From Ramlibacter sp. (GTDB taxonomy: Bacteria > Pseudomonadota > Gammaproteobacteria > Burkholderiales > Burkholderiaceae_C), in contig JAQGMS010000225.1 in assembly GCA_028292245.1 (NCBI GenBank), positions 1-57,398 on the forward strand: a DNA stretch of 57,398 bases. The letters are read 5' to 3'. The position numbers and the translations under genes are program-made. The notes beneath the pieces were generated by a model, which ran no database searches, had not been told where the DNA came from, and saw only the letters and a list, made by a program, of their open reading frames with translations. Shown in pieces: positions 47,888 to 55,989 of the stretch (positions within the stretch are counted from its first letter, which is position 1; each line of letters starts with the position of its first letter).

Positions 47888-48210
47888 GTTTTGGCTCCGA
47901 TGGAAATACGCGCGACTGTACTGCCTCCGGACTGCGGGACCTGTCTAGGCTCGAAAGGCATCTGTCCCGCACCCCGAGCGCCCGCCAATTTCCCCGTCCA
48001 AGTGCTCCACCAACTTCGCCTATCCCAATTCCCAATTCAATTTGGCCTACGAATCGTCTCGGACAGTCGCGTTACCGAACCGCGCCGTCTCCTCCAATTG
48101 AAGGATGACAAGAGGTGCATTTGGGCCCACCGTGTAAAAATGTGCGCCGGAGATCACAGCGTGCTACTTGATAGGGAACGCATAGGAAGCAGATTCTTGG
48201 TTCGCGTTTG
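47888..48210. other. Gene-poor left edge of the accessory island
   Basis: Base composition falls from about 48030 on (CCCAATTCCCAATTCAATTT). A plus-strand reading 47891-48211 ends MKC..RFLVRV, overlapping the next ATG as TGATG, but has no ribosome site and no recognisable domain; only its last 45 residues look gene-like. I see no lrp-like sequence, att site or tRNA here. The promoter of the ClpP-like gene must lie in this stretch, but I cannot assign -35/-10 elements with confidence. Confidence 0.35.
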
Positions 48211-48984
48211 ATGAGAGTTATCCAAATGAGCTCTACTGACTACACAATCGATTGGGACCGCTGTATCCACTTGTCAGGGCCGATAGGCGAGGAGTCCATA
48301 AATCGGTTAGCTCCCGCGATACTTCAACTAAGACAGCGCAGCCATGCTCCGATTACCGTCGCCATAAATAGCTTGGGTGGCTCGATTGCCACAATCGATA
48401 CCCTCTACGCCCTGCTGTCCGGTCCAAATCAATACGGTCAGCGTCCCCGAACCATCACTGTTGTAACGCATCGCGCGTATAGCGCGGCCGCAACATTTTT
48501 GACGTTGGGTGACTATGCCGTGGCGCTTCCTCACAGCTCCATACTTTTTCATGACATCAGGTATGGCGAGATGGAGGACGTCACGCCGACCGCCGCCTCC
48601 TTGGCTGCCCGCCAGCTGGCAGCAGCAAACGAGTCCCTCGCTCTTCGCCTTGCGCATCCTGTGTTTAAGCGCCTAACGTGGCTCTATATCGACCTTCGCC
48701 ATCGGTTCGGTGAACTGACTAAGGCGAGCGAGGCTTATGCGAAGTTCAAAGAGTCGTTTGAGAAATGTGGGGCGGCCCCCGCAGAGGAAGTCGGCATCGA
48801 TTTGGCGGCACTGGCTACGGTGATGCATGACAATCTGACGCCACAGAGCCAGCAACTTCTGAAGAAGGCGGTCCAGCGACTGCGGTCATGGAAGATGGCC
48901 TGTCAACTTGGCAAACGCGCTTCCGAAGTTCGCAGGGGAACAGGACAAGCCTGGCCTATTGGATGGTGCAAAGTCGCTCTATGA
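48211..48984 (+). CDS. ClpP-like serine protease fold protein, N-terminal part (probably frameshifted)
   Basis: A 257-residue ClpP/SppA-fold protein. The order of elements fits ClpP: AINSLGGSIATID (residues 51-63, INSxGGS), the nucleophile segment HRAYSAAATF with S91, and VALPHSSILFHDIR with H114. After residue 120 a long helical region replaces the usual ClpP handle. The last 23 residues (ASEVRRGTGQAWPIGWCKVA) are of non-coding character. The next gene, overlapping by 77 bases in the +1 frame, contains the missing ClpP-type ending, so a frameshift near 48905 is suspected. ATG 48211 or 48226 could be the start. Codon use is less GC-rich than in the core. Confidence 0.7.
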   Translation: MRVIQMSSTDYTIDWDRCIHLSGPIGEESINRLAPAILQLRQRSHAPITVAINSLGGSIATIDTLYALLSGPNQYGQRPRTITVVTHRAYSAAATFLTLGDYAVALPHSSILFHDIRYGEMEDVTPTAASLAARQLAAANESLALRLAHPVFKRLTWLYIDLRHRFGELTKASEAYAKFKESFEKCGAAPAEEVGIDLAALATVMHDNLTPQSQQLLKKAVQRLRSWKMACQLGKRASEVRRGTGQAWPIGWCKVAL

Positions 48985-49513
48985 GGCCTATGTAAAGGCA
49001 CAGCCAGAGGCGCCCCCGTTCGACGACTGGGCGCCGGATTTGCATTTGTTGCTGACTGTACTAATGGTTGAAATCGGCCATCAGAAGAAGAGCGTGGGTG
49101 ACGTGTTGGACGCCGCGGTGGCCGAATTTAGGGTCCTATTGTCGATCAATGACCCGTCTCATATGCGGACCGCAACTCGCCTCATGCTAGAACATAAGCA
49201 CGTTTTCTTCAGTGCCGAAGCAACTACCGTTCTCGAAGGCCATGACAACGAGGCCAAGCGTGCCGTGCTCGACAAGGCACAACCGTACGTCAAGCTAACT
49301 TGGCACCTCTGCGTCCTCTTGTGCAGGGAACTCGTGACGGGCGAGCACGCGTTGACGCCCAAGGATAGTCTGATGTTGGGACTTGTTGACGAAGTGCCAG
49401 GTGAAGATCTCATAGAGTCGCGCCGCGCGTTCGTCAGCGGCATGGAGGCCCGACTGAAACCGAGCGCCAAAGCTCGAAGGTTGAAAGCGGGGCGCCTCCG
49501 GCGCCTTGGCTAA
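48908..49513 (+). CDS. C-terminal part of the ClpP-like protein, or separate coupled protein
   Basis: A 201-residue reading opening with TTG at 48908; the frame is free of stops from 48863 but has no ATG or GTG until 49066. Most of it is helical. Near the end ELVTGEHALTPKDSLMLGLV-DEV resembles the ClpP/SppA segment in which Ala-Glu-x-Gly-Leu-Ile-Asp-x-Val closes the domain. I therefore think that it continues the protein of 48211-48984 after a +1 shift. If it is a separate gene, initiation at TTG would be coupled to the upstream stop. The C-terminus is basic (RLKAGRLRRLG). Confidence 0.6.
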   Translation: MANALPKFAGEQDKPGLLDGAKSLYEAYVKAQPEAPPFDDWAPDLHLLLTVLMVEIGHQKKSVGDVLDAAVAEFRVLLSINDPSHMRTATRLMLEHKHVFFSAEATTVLEGHDNEAKRAVLDKAQPYVKLTWHLCVLLCRELVTGEHALTPKDSLMLGLVDEVPGEDLIESRRAFVSGMEARLKPSAKARRLKAGRLRRLG

Positions 49514-49674
49514 GTGGAGTGAGGCATGCTGTACTGGCGCCGCGTCGCAAGTCAAAAGTCCCGCGTGCTGGTAGAGAGCGTTCGGGCAGTCAACCCATTG
49601 AGCTCGCGCAGGAATTTCGGCGCATGTGATAGAACCAACGCCTCACCTATCGGAGCGCCTCTGCGCTTACACAT

Positions 49675-51198
49675 ATGAAGATGCAGCCAAAGCGCCGCGC
49701 GCTCGACAAAATCTATAAGCGGCGGGACCGGTACGAAATTCCCGAGTGGCAGCGCGGTGAAGTGTGGGATACCCCTAAGAAGCAGCAACTCATCGACAGT
49801 ATTCTGCGGAATTGGCGACTTCCCAAGATGTACTTCGTAAAAACTGGCGAGGAGCAGTACGAAGTCGTAGACGGTCAGCAGCGACTGGTGGCGATATATG
49901 AGTTCTTCGCGAACGAATTGGCTGTTCTACCGTCATCAGTTGCCGAATTTGGCGGGCCCTACTACAAGGACCTGAAGCCAAAATTTTCGGATGCGTTTGA
50001 TGATTTCGAGATCGACTACGACGAAATCGAAGATGCAAAGGTCGAGCAGTTGAAGCTATTTTTTGGCCGTCTCCAACAGGGGATGCAACTCAATAGCAGC
50101 GAAAAGCTGAACGCAGTGCATAGTAAGTTGGGAGACTTTTGCAGGACCCTCGTGAAGGCCCACCCATTTTTCACAAAATCCATCGCAGTTGCCAACACCC
50201 GATTGGCCCATTTCGATATCGCATCAAAGGTAGCAACTATCGAAATCGAGGGGATCGATTCTGGACTACGCCTTGAAGACGTCACCGATGTCTTCAAGAG
50301 CCATTCTTCCTTCGTTAGCACGACCCAGGTGGGGAAACGCATAAAGCGTGCCCTTGACTTCTTGGCGTTGGCCTTTCCAAAAACGGAGGCAGCGCTCAAG
50401 AGCCGAACAGTTGTTCAGTCGCTAGTGACTCTTTCGGCGCGAATGATTCTTACCGGCAAGTCCGACGGACTAGAAAGGAAATTTTCCGAATTCGTTCGCC
50501 ACTTCATGAAGGCGTTGAGTGCGCAGATTGAACTAGGGCAAAACGCTACGGATCTTGACTTCATTCGATTTCAGAAGTCGATAAATGCGAACGTGAAGGC
50601 TGGGCCAATCATTCGTCAGGAAATATTGCTTCGAAAGGCCTTTGCGTTCGATCCGGTAATTGCCGCCGCTTTTGATCCGTCCGTGCTGGCTGAAAGTGGA
50701 GTTGCTGGTCGCGCACGTGAACTGGCTGACGCGATCGGTGATGAGGTGCAGAGAAGAAACAGCATCTATTCGGCCGCTTACGGAACCGATCTTTTCAAAG
50801 CCACCAACAAGACCGTTTCCGCTCTTAAGAACATCGGAAAGCCCATAAAGGGCTATGAAGACTACAAGAAGCTAATTGAGAGTCTCTATTTCTTGTTCCG
50901 AGAGAGCGTTGGAAAGAGATTAGAGGGCCATTTGCCTGAGTCGTTCGTCGATGTCAATCTATTGCGAACGGATCTTCAGCATGATGTCGATCACGGAAAG
51001 AAGAGCAACGTAAAGGCGAAGAAGAAGGCGATCGGCAAGGCCTTTCAGAAGTATGGTCAGATTGTGTCGCCTGAAGTTCTGGACCCCGCCCGATTTATCC
51101 TTGTTCAGGTCGCGCTGCTGACGAAGATCGATGCCGAGTTGGCGACGCTAGTTCCCCCCGACCCGGCCACCCTGGGAGGTCTGGGGTCCGAGGTGTAG
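49675..51198 (+). CDS. DUF262 (ParB/GmrS-like) protein with C-terminal HEPN-like motif
   Basis: A 507-residue protein. The N-terminal 200 residues are a DUF262 domain: IPEWQRGEVW (Q26-R27) and the hallmark VVDGQQRLVAIYEF (D66-G-Q-Q-R70), as in GmrSD-type restriction and other anti-phage proteins, where this domain binds or hydrolyses nucleotides. The C-terminus (about 400-495) is helical and contains LLRTDLQHDVDHG, an R-x4-H motif (R431, H436) as in HEPN ribonucleases. A phage-defence or abortive-infection role is inferred. No DUF1524 nuclease domain is visible. It is about 60 percent AT at many third positions, unlike core genes, and ends four bases before an lrp fragment. Confidence 0.82.
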   Translation: MKMQPKRRALDKIYKRRDRYEIPEWQRGEVWDTPKKQQLIDSILRNWRLPKMYFVKTGEEQYEVVDGQQRLVAIYEFFANELAVLPSSVAEFGGPYYKDLKPKFSDAFDDFEIDYDEIEDAKVEQLKLFFGRLQQGMQLNSSEKLNAVHSKLGDFCRTLVKAHPFFTKSIAVANTRLAHFDIASKVATIEIEGIDSGLRLEDVTDVFKSHSSFVSTTQVGKRIKRALDFLALAFPKTEAALKSRTVVQSLVTLSARMILTGKSDGLERKFSEFVRHFMKALSAQIELGQNATDLDFIRFQKSINANVKAGPIIRQEILLRKAFAFDPVIAAAFDPSVLAESGVAGRARELADAIGDEVQRRNSIYSAAYGTDLFKATNKTVSALKNIGKPIKGYEDYKKLIESLYFLFRESVGKRLEGHLPESFVDVNLLRTDLQHDVDHGKKSNVKAKKKAIGKAFQKYGQIVSPEVLDPARFILVQVALLTKIDAELATLVPPDPATLGGLGSEV

Positions 51199-51202
51199 TC
51201 AA

Positions 51203-51580
51203 TCAGTGCAACGGCAACGCTGGCTTATACCGAACCTGCTTCAACGCAAAACTCGACCTGATCTTCTCGATCCCCGGTATCGGCGTCAGCTGGTTCAAGA
51301 TGAATTTCTCCAGCGCCCCGATATCCACCACGGCCACTCTTATTAGATAGTCGCTGTCCCCCGTCATCAGGTAGCACTCCATCACCTCGTCGTGCTCGGC
51401 GATGCGGCGCTGGAATTCGGCCAGCGATTCTTTCGCCTGTTCCTTCAGGCTGATGTTGATGAACACGTTCAGGCCCAGGCCCAGCGCCTTGGGGTTGGCC
51501 AGCGCCACATAGCGCTGGATCACGCCATTCGTTTCCAGCGCCTTTCAGGTAGGCGGCGAAGGCTGGACGCGGCGCGCGCC
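51203..51580 (-). pseudogene. Truncated lrp copy 1 (3' three quarters)
   Basis: From 51209 to about 51550 this is nearly identical to the 3' part of the intact lrp gene at 55986-56462: the reading [20 protein letters not shown] ... [14 protein letters not shown] differs at three residues in about 100. The HTH-coding 5' part is lost; homology decays after 51550 with indels. The C-terminus (PALPLH) differs from the intact gene ([11 protein letters not shown]), so homology begins exactly at the last lrp codons. Confidence 0.9.
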
Positions 51581-51646
51581 TATTTCCTCTTACTGCTTGG
51601 CTTTTTGCGACTTTGAAAAGAAAATGCGGCCTGGAGGGGCAATAAC

Positions 51647-52507
51647 ATGAACGGATTTCGCATGCTCGCGGCTCGGGTCGCGATAGTGGGCGGACTTGCC
51701 TGGGTGCTGGGTGTCAATGCGCTCGCGCAAGACGACGAACGATCTAAAAAACTTCGTGAATTGCCTTGGCAGATGGAGCCGGCCGTTGGCAAGATCGCGG
51801 ACAAAGCGACCGTCCCCCTTACGGGGCTCCGATTCCTCGATCCCGGGCCGACCGACACGTTCATGCAGCTGACCGGCAATTTGCCGCGGCAAAACTCGTA
51901 TCTGTTGGGGCGCAAAGATCTCGCTTGGTTTGCCGTTCTCGACTTTGTTCCCGATGGCTACGTGAAAGACGACGAAAAGATTGATGCAGCCAAGCTCCTG
52001 ACAATTCTCAAGGAAGGCAATCAGGCCTCGGGCGAGGAGCGCAAGAAGCGCGGCCTGCCATCTCTGGTTCTAGACGGCTGGCAGTTGCCGCCACAGTACG
52101 ACGCGGAAAACAAGCGGCTCGAATGGGCCACCCTGTTGCACACCGATGGCGGCGAAAAGGTCGTCAATTATTCGACCAAGCTGTTGGCCCGCCGTGGATA
52201 CACGTCGGCCATCTTGGTGTCCGACCCGACCAGCTTCACCGGCGATGTTGCCGAGTTCAAGGCCGCGCTCAAGGCTGTCCAATACGTTCCGGGTGAGTCC
52301 TACACAGAATTTAAGGAAGGCGACAAGGTCGCCGCCTATGGTTTGGGCGCGCTCATCCTGGGTGGCGCCGCGGCGGTGGCTACCAAGAAAGGGCTGTGGG
52401 CTGTGTTGGCCGGCTTGTTCGGCGCTTTTTGGAAGGTAATTGTGGGTGTGGGGGTCGCGGCGCTGGCAGGCATAGGGTCCCTATTCAAGAGGAAGTCGAA
52501 GGAGTGA
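51647..52507 (+). CDS. DUF2167 domain membrane protein
   Basis: A 286-residue exported protein with a Sec signal peptide (residues 1-28, ending ALA-Q). The body carries DUF2167 features: LPWQMEPAVGKIADKATVPL, GRKDLAWFAVLDFVPDGYVK, GDVAEFKAALKAVQYVPGES, YTEFKEGDKVAAYGLGALIL. Two C-terminal hydrophobic segments and a basic tail (FKRKSKE) anchor it in the inner membrane. Function of the family is unknown. A GGAGGGG site precedes the ATG. The stop overlaps the next gene's GTG start (GTGA). Confidence 0.88.
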   Translation: MNGFRMLAARVAIVGGLAWVLGVNALAQDDERSKKLRELPWQMEPAVGKIADKATVPLTGLRFLDPGPTDTFMQLTGNLPRQNSYLLGRKDLAWFAVLDFVPDGYVKDDEKIDAAKLLTILKEGNQASGEERKKRGLPSLVLDGWQLPPQYDAENKRLEWATLLHTDGGEKVVNYSTKLLARRGYTSAILVSDPTSFTGDVAEFKAALKAVQYVPGESYTEFKEGDKVAAYGLGALILGGAAAVATKKGLWAVLAGLFGAFWKVIVGVGVAALAGIGSLFKRKSKE

Positions 52508-53211
52508 CTTTCACGGCCGAATCCCTTTTGGCCCTGCTGATTGTCGGGCTCTATGTCAACGATTCCGTCCATCTGTTGCGAGCCAATCAAGCAGTGCTCG
52601 AGCGAGGTCTGCGGAGCGGATGGGTCGCACGGCTCCCGACGCGGCGCTTCACACTTTTAGGCAAGCACGTTCTTATGGGGGGCCTGCTGCCGCCCAACAC
52701 GCTTCTTTTCAAGATTTCGTGGGCTATGGAGGTCGATTCGCCCGCATCACCGGGTTGGGAAGCCTATGGAGACGTCCTAGCACCCTTCCAGTGGGCCGCG
52801 GCGTTCTTGTTCGTTCTCATCATGGTCTTGCTGCCTATTGCGCTCGTAGCGCGTGTCGGAGATGCCGGCGTCATAACCGTCCTGACGATCATCTATAGCG
52901 CGATTTGCGGCATTTGGACCGCTGTGTGGTTGGCGCGCCAGCGCCTCGGGCTTACATCGCACTATTGCCTCAAGCTCGGCGCAGAGATGCTACTGTGCCC
53001 ACCCATCGCCGCGAACCTACCACGCAGAATTTCGCTGCAGTGTTCTGTCGATGAGGATTTTGTGAGCGCGTGCCGACGACTGTTGTCGTCGCGGGAGTGG
53101 GCCGCCACAGCCGAACGCATTGCGATGCGCATCGACGATGAACTCGAAGCGGAAGATGCCGGGTCCAGCCGATCACTCCGACTAAGCCAACGCAAGGAAC
53201 ACTTAGTGTGA
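52504..53211 (+). CDS. Membrane protein of the DUF2167 operon, unknown function
   Basis: A 235-residue protein with three or four membrane segments (about 5-22, 95-118, 122-145) and a cytoplasmic C-terminal part with HYCLKLGAEMLLCPPIAANL and a helical end rich in Arg/Glu. The GTG at 52504 overlaps the DUF2167 stop and is preferred over upstream in-frame starts that overlap that gene. Its own stop overlaps the start of the J-domain gene in the same way. No family recognised. Confidence 0.7.
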   Translation: MTFTAESLLALLIVGLYVNDSVHLLRANQAVLERGLRSGWVARLPTRRFTLLGKHVLMGGLLPPNTLLFKISWAMEVDSPASPGWEAYGDVLAPFQWAAAFLFVLIMVLLPIALVARVGDAGVITVLTIIYSAICGIWTAVWLARQRLGLTSHYCLKLGAEMLLCPPIAANLPRRISLQCSVDEDFVSACRRLLSSREWAATAERIAMRIDDELEAEDAGSSRSLRLSQRKEHLV

Positions 53212-53552
53212 GCGCCATCGAAATCTTTGTCATCATCGCTGGGTGCGTATTCGGGTACTTGATCGTTTCGCACTTCATGGCCGGCAAGCCAGGTGCGTCT
53301 GACTCGGCCTCGAATGGCGAGGCTCACGCGCGGCCGCCCGCCGAAGAACCGCAGCTTAGCTGGGATGCAATTCTTCAGATCTCCCGCTACGCCTCTCCTG
53401 ACGACATTCGGAAGGCCTATCAGACGCAGATCACAAAGTACCACCCAGACAAGGTGGCCAGTCTGGGCGGCGAATTCAAGGCGATTGCCGATCGCAAATC
53501 CCAAGAGATCAACGCTGCCTACGCAGCAGCAAGACTCAAAAAGGGGTTCTAG
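53208..53552 (+). CDS. Membrane-anchored J-domain (DnaJ-like) protein
   Basis: A 114-residue protein: one N-terminal membrane segment (AIEIFVIIAGCVFGYLIVSH), a short linker, then a J domain at about residues 50-112 with the invariant HPD (KYHPDKVASLG) and a C-terminal helix QEINAAYAAARL. J domains recruit and stimulate Hsp70. The start is a GTG overlapping the upstream stop. Being at the inner membrane with a J domain in the cytoplasm, it would bring DnaK to its membrane partners. Confidence 0.85.
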   Translation: MSAIEIFVIIAGCVFGYLIVSHFMAGKPGASDSASNGEAHARPPAEEPQLSWDAILQISRYASPDDIRKAYQTQITKYHPDKVASLGGEFKAIADRKSQEINAAYAAARLKKGF

Positions 53553-53560
53553 CCACTTCG

Positions 53561-53870
53561 TAACGGCAACGCCGTCTTGTACCGAACCTGCCTCAACGCA
53601 AAGCCCGATCGAATCTTCTCGTTCCCCCGGAATCGGTGTCAGCTGGTTCAAGATCAATTTCTCCAGCGCCCCAATATCCGCCACAGCCACGCCGATCAAG
53701 TCGTCGCTAACCCGCGCCATCAGGTAGCACTCCACCTCGTCGTGCTCGGCGATGTGGCGCTCGATCTAGGCCAGCGATTCTTCGCCTGTTTCTTCAGGCT
53801 GAAGTTGATGAGCCCGTCCAGCCTAGGCCCATGCCTTCGGATTGGCCAGCCACGCAATCCGAGTCCAGCA
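53561..53870 (-). pseudogene. Truncated lrp copy 2, strongly degraded
   Basis: On the minus strand the sequence follows the intact lrp gene from AACGGCAACGC (53562-53572) to about 53868, with the recognisable piece MECYLMARVSDDLIGVAVAD then [16 protein letters not shown], but has stop codons and several small indels (for example around 53620 and 53766). It is far more decayed than copy 1. It begins 9 bases after the J-domain gene's stop. Confidence 0.88.
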
Positions 53871-53997
53871 ATCTAGCGCCCATTGGCGCCGCTGCGCTTG
53901 GTTGTGCTGGTTTTCTTCTCCTCTAATCTGGGGATGACACGCCCTTTCGGCATCGCCAAAATGATCTCGATGCAATGTCCGCAATGAGGAGCAAGTC

Positions 53998-54462
53998 ATG
54001 GCACGAACCCGATTTCTTGCGCCATCGCGCGTCGGCGCGATGTTTGCATTCTTGGCGATGCTGTTCACCGCAAGCCCAGCGATTTCGCAGAGCTTGACGT
54101 GCGGGACCGCAGTTTCGCGTCTTCAGCAGTACGTGGCCGGTGTAAATCAGTTTGCGAACGGCGAGTACTACCAGGCGATTCCTGCGCGCTGCGGCGGAAA
54201 TCAGCAGTGCATGTATTGGTGGCTTCAGCAACTCAATGGCTGGTACATGCAGCAGTCGAACGCGGTCAACGGGTGGTATCAACAAATACAAGCCGGCTGC
54301 AGCAACGATTCTTCGGGCAAGAAGCCGAAGAGAATTACAAAAAAGCAGCCCCGCGATGCCGCTCCTGAGCTTGATGAAGAGGATGTCGCGAGCTTGGAAG
54401 TCGACGACGAAGACAAGACAGTTCGAATCCGCATCCCTTCAAACCCCTCCGGGTACCGGTAA
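53998..54462 (+). CDS. Small secreted Cys-containing protein
   Basis: A 154-residue exported protein with a signal peptide (residues 1-31, ending AIS-Q). Residues 32-105 contain four Cys (LTCGTA, ARCGGNQQC, QAGCSN) and many Trp/Tyr/Gln (MYWWLQQLNGWYMQQ, NGWYQQIQ). The C-terminal 50 residues are first basic (KKPKRITKKQP), then acidic (ELDEEDVASLEVDDEDK). A GAGGAG site precedes the ATG. The stop overlaps the start of the protease gene (TAATG). Not recognised; a partner or inhibitor of the following protease is possible. Confidence 0.72.
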   Translation: MARTRFLAPSRVGAMFAFLAMLFTASPAISQSLTCGTAVSRLQQYVAGVNQFANGEYYQAIPARCGGNQQCMYWWLQQLNGWYMQQSNAVNGWYQQIQAGCSNDSSGKKPKRITKKQPRDAAPELDEEDVASLEVDDEDKTVRIRIPSNPSGYR

Positions 54463-55115
54463 TGAACGCGGAAGGACTGCTGAATCGGCGCCAAGCATGT
54501 TGGCACTTGGCCTGTTGTGGTGGGGCTTTAGCCCTTCCGACCAGCGCAGCAAGCCAGAAAGTCACACCTTTTTGTGAGTTCTCGGTAACCCGGGGATGGG
54601 GCGCAAAGAGAAAGACCGAATACATCACGCATCGTGCCGGCCCGAAAGACAAGTCCGGCGTTCCGCAAGTTGTAAATAGCATTTACCAAGCGCTATCCAT
54701 CAAACCCCAGATTGAGATTTTTTTGGCGGAGAAGGAGAACAATGCGTTCGCGACCGTTGCTGGCGGCAAGAGGATAATTGTTGTCGATGTTGAGTTTGTA
54801 GAGACGGTCAACAAGTTAGCGAAGACAAATTGGGGTGCCATCCAGGTCATTGCTCATGAATTGGGACATCATGTCGCCGGGTTTTCTGCCGATCGTCACA
54901 AGGCCGAGCTAAACGCCGACTATTGGAGTGGCCAGGCCCTTCAACGACTAGGCGCGAGTCGTGCCGCGGCGACAAAGGCAATCATGGTTCTTGGGTCTGA
55001 AGGAGATACCGAGAGCCACCCAAGCAAGCATCGGCGAGCTCCCACGATCGAACGCGGGTGGGATGACGCGGTGGCCAACAAAATCGACTATTCGTTCTGT
55101 GAAGACTGTCGGTAA
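54462..55115 (+). CDS. Exported HExxH metalloprotease (M48-like)
   Basis: A 217-residue protein. The N-terminus has NRRQACWHLACCGGALALPT, a Tat- or Sec-type signal. The zinc motif is VIAHELGHHVAGF with HELGH at residues 132-136 and, 13 residues later, AELNADYWSG (E149), the glutamate third ligand of gluzincins such as M48. Cys pairs frame the protein (C38; FCEDCR at the end). Its ATG overlaps the upstream stop by one base and its 3' end overlaps the next gene by 17. Role: extracytoplasmic proteolysis, target unknown. Confidence 0.8.
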   Translation: MNAEGLLNRRQACWHLACCGGALALPTSAASQKVTPFCEFSVTRGWGAKRKTEYITHRAGPKDKSGVPQVVNSIYQALSIKPQIEIFLAEKENNAFATVAGGKRIIVVDVEFVETVNKLAKTNWGAIQVIAHELGHHVAGFSADRHKAELNADYWSGQALQRLGASRAAATKAIMVLGSEGDTESHPSKHRRAPTIERGWDDAVANKIDYSFCEDCR

Positions 55116-55989
55116 CCGCCGGGAAGCGATCAAGACCGGCTTGGCGATGGCAAGTTGGATGGGAAGCGGCGCTGCGAAATCTAGCGAACGACGGACGTTT
55201 TCCAGGTATGTGCTTCAAGCTGTGGATGCAATTTCCACATCACAGTTGGGCAAGGGGTATCTCAGGAGTTCGTCATTCAGCCAAGAATTGCCTTTTGGCC
55301 CGTTCCGATTTCCCGCCAAGGCGCCGCCGTACACCATGTGCGTGAGCGGCGTCTTTGAAATTATCGTGACGGCCATCAATCTGTACGCGAAACAAACCGG
55401 AGATCAGTCGCCGTATGCATTCCTGCCATTTGCCAGCTGGAACCGGCTCAGGCCATTCGATCTCCGCGGTCAAGTGTGGCTGGTTGAGAAAAGCAATAGC
55501 TTTGGGACTGCGCACGCCCTTCAGAACTTCGGACTGGGCTCGGTGGTGGACTTCGCAGCCTTGGAACCCGGCTCGTTCATCAATCTCAATCGAACCAATC
55601 GCTCTGGTCATGCGACGGTGTTCTTGGCCTATATCAACAAAGCGGGGGACGAACTAGCCCGGCATTCTGATCAAGTCGTTGGTTTCAAGTACTTCTCGTC
55701 GCAAGGCACCCCTGAGACAGGTGGATTTGGTCATAGATATGCCTTCTTCTCCGATGTGAGTTGTCCAGCCATCAATCCTGATCGCAAGCGGGACTGCGGA
55801 GTTATTCGGTCCAAAGAGGCAATGCTTCTGAACGCTGGTGTCATGTGGCACCCAAGGGATTGGGACAAGCGCAAGGCCTTAGAGCAGCTTTCGCGTGAGG
55901 CGTATCACATCAAACGCGGCGAAGTCGAGGCGCTCGTGGACGGAGAACTCGACACTCGCTACTACAACGGCAAGACGACCGACGACTAG
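55099..55989 (+). CDS. Exported NlpC/CHAP-like cysteine hydrolase
   Basis: A 296-residue protein starting at GTG 55099. [20 protein letters not shown] is a twin-arginine-like signal. The catalytic part resembles the papain-like NlpC/CHAP group: C81 in [15 protein letters not shown], then [20 protein letters not shown] with H171, where family members have PGD...HVGIY. Peptidoglycan amidase activity is inferred. The C-terminal 90 residues are basic and helical. The stop shares CTAG (55986-55989) with the lrp stop. The GTG start is preferred since it places the RR motif correctly; an in-frame ATG at 54961 overlaps the protease gene. Confidence 0.75.
   Translation: MKTVGNRREAIKTGLAMASWMGSGAAKSSERRTFSRYVLQAVDAISTSQLGKGYLRSSSFSQELPFGPFRFPAKAPPYTMCVSGVFEIIVTAINLYAKQTGDQSPYAFLPFASWNRLRPFDLRGQVWLVEKSNSFGTAHALQNFGLGSVVDFAALEPGSFINLNRTNRSGHATVFLAYINKAGDELARHSDQVVGFKYFSSQGTPETGGFGHRYAFFSDVSCPAINPDRKRDCGVIRSKEAMLLNAGVMWHPRDWDKRKALEQLSREAYHIKRGEVEALVDGELDTRYYNGKTTDD

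Noticed and set aside
47891-48211. 106-codon plus-strand frame before the ClpP-like gene as a gene
   Set aside because: It lacks a ribosome site and crosses the composition change near 48030; the TGATG overlap alone is weak evidence.
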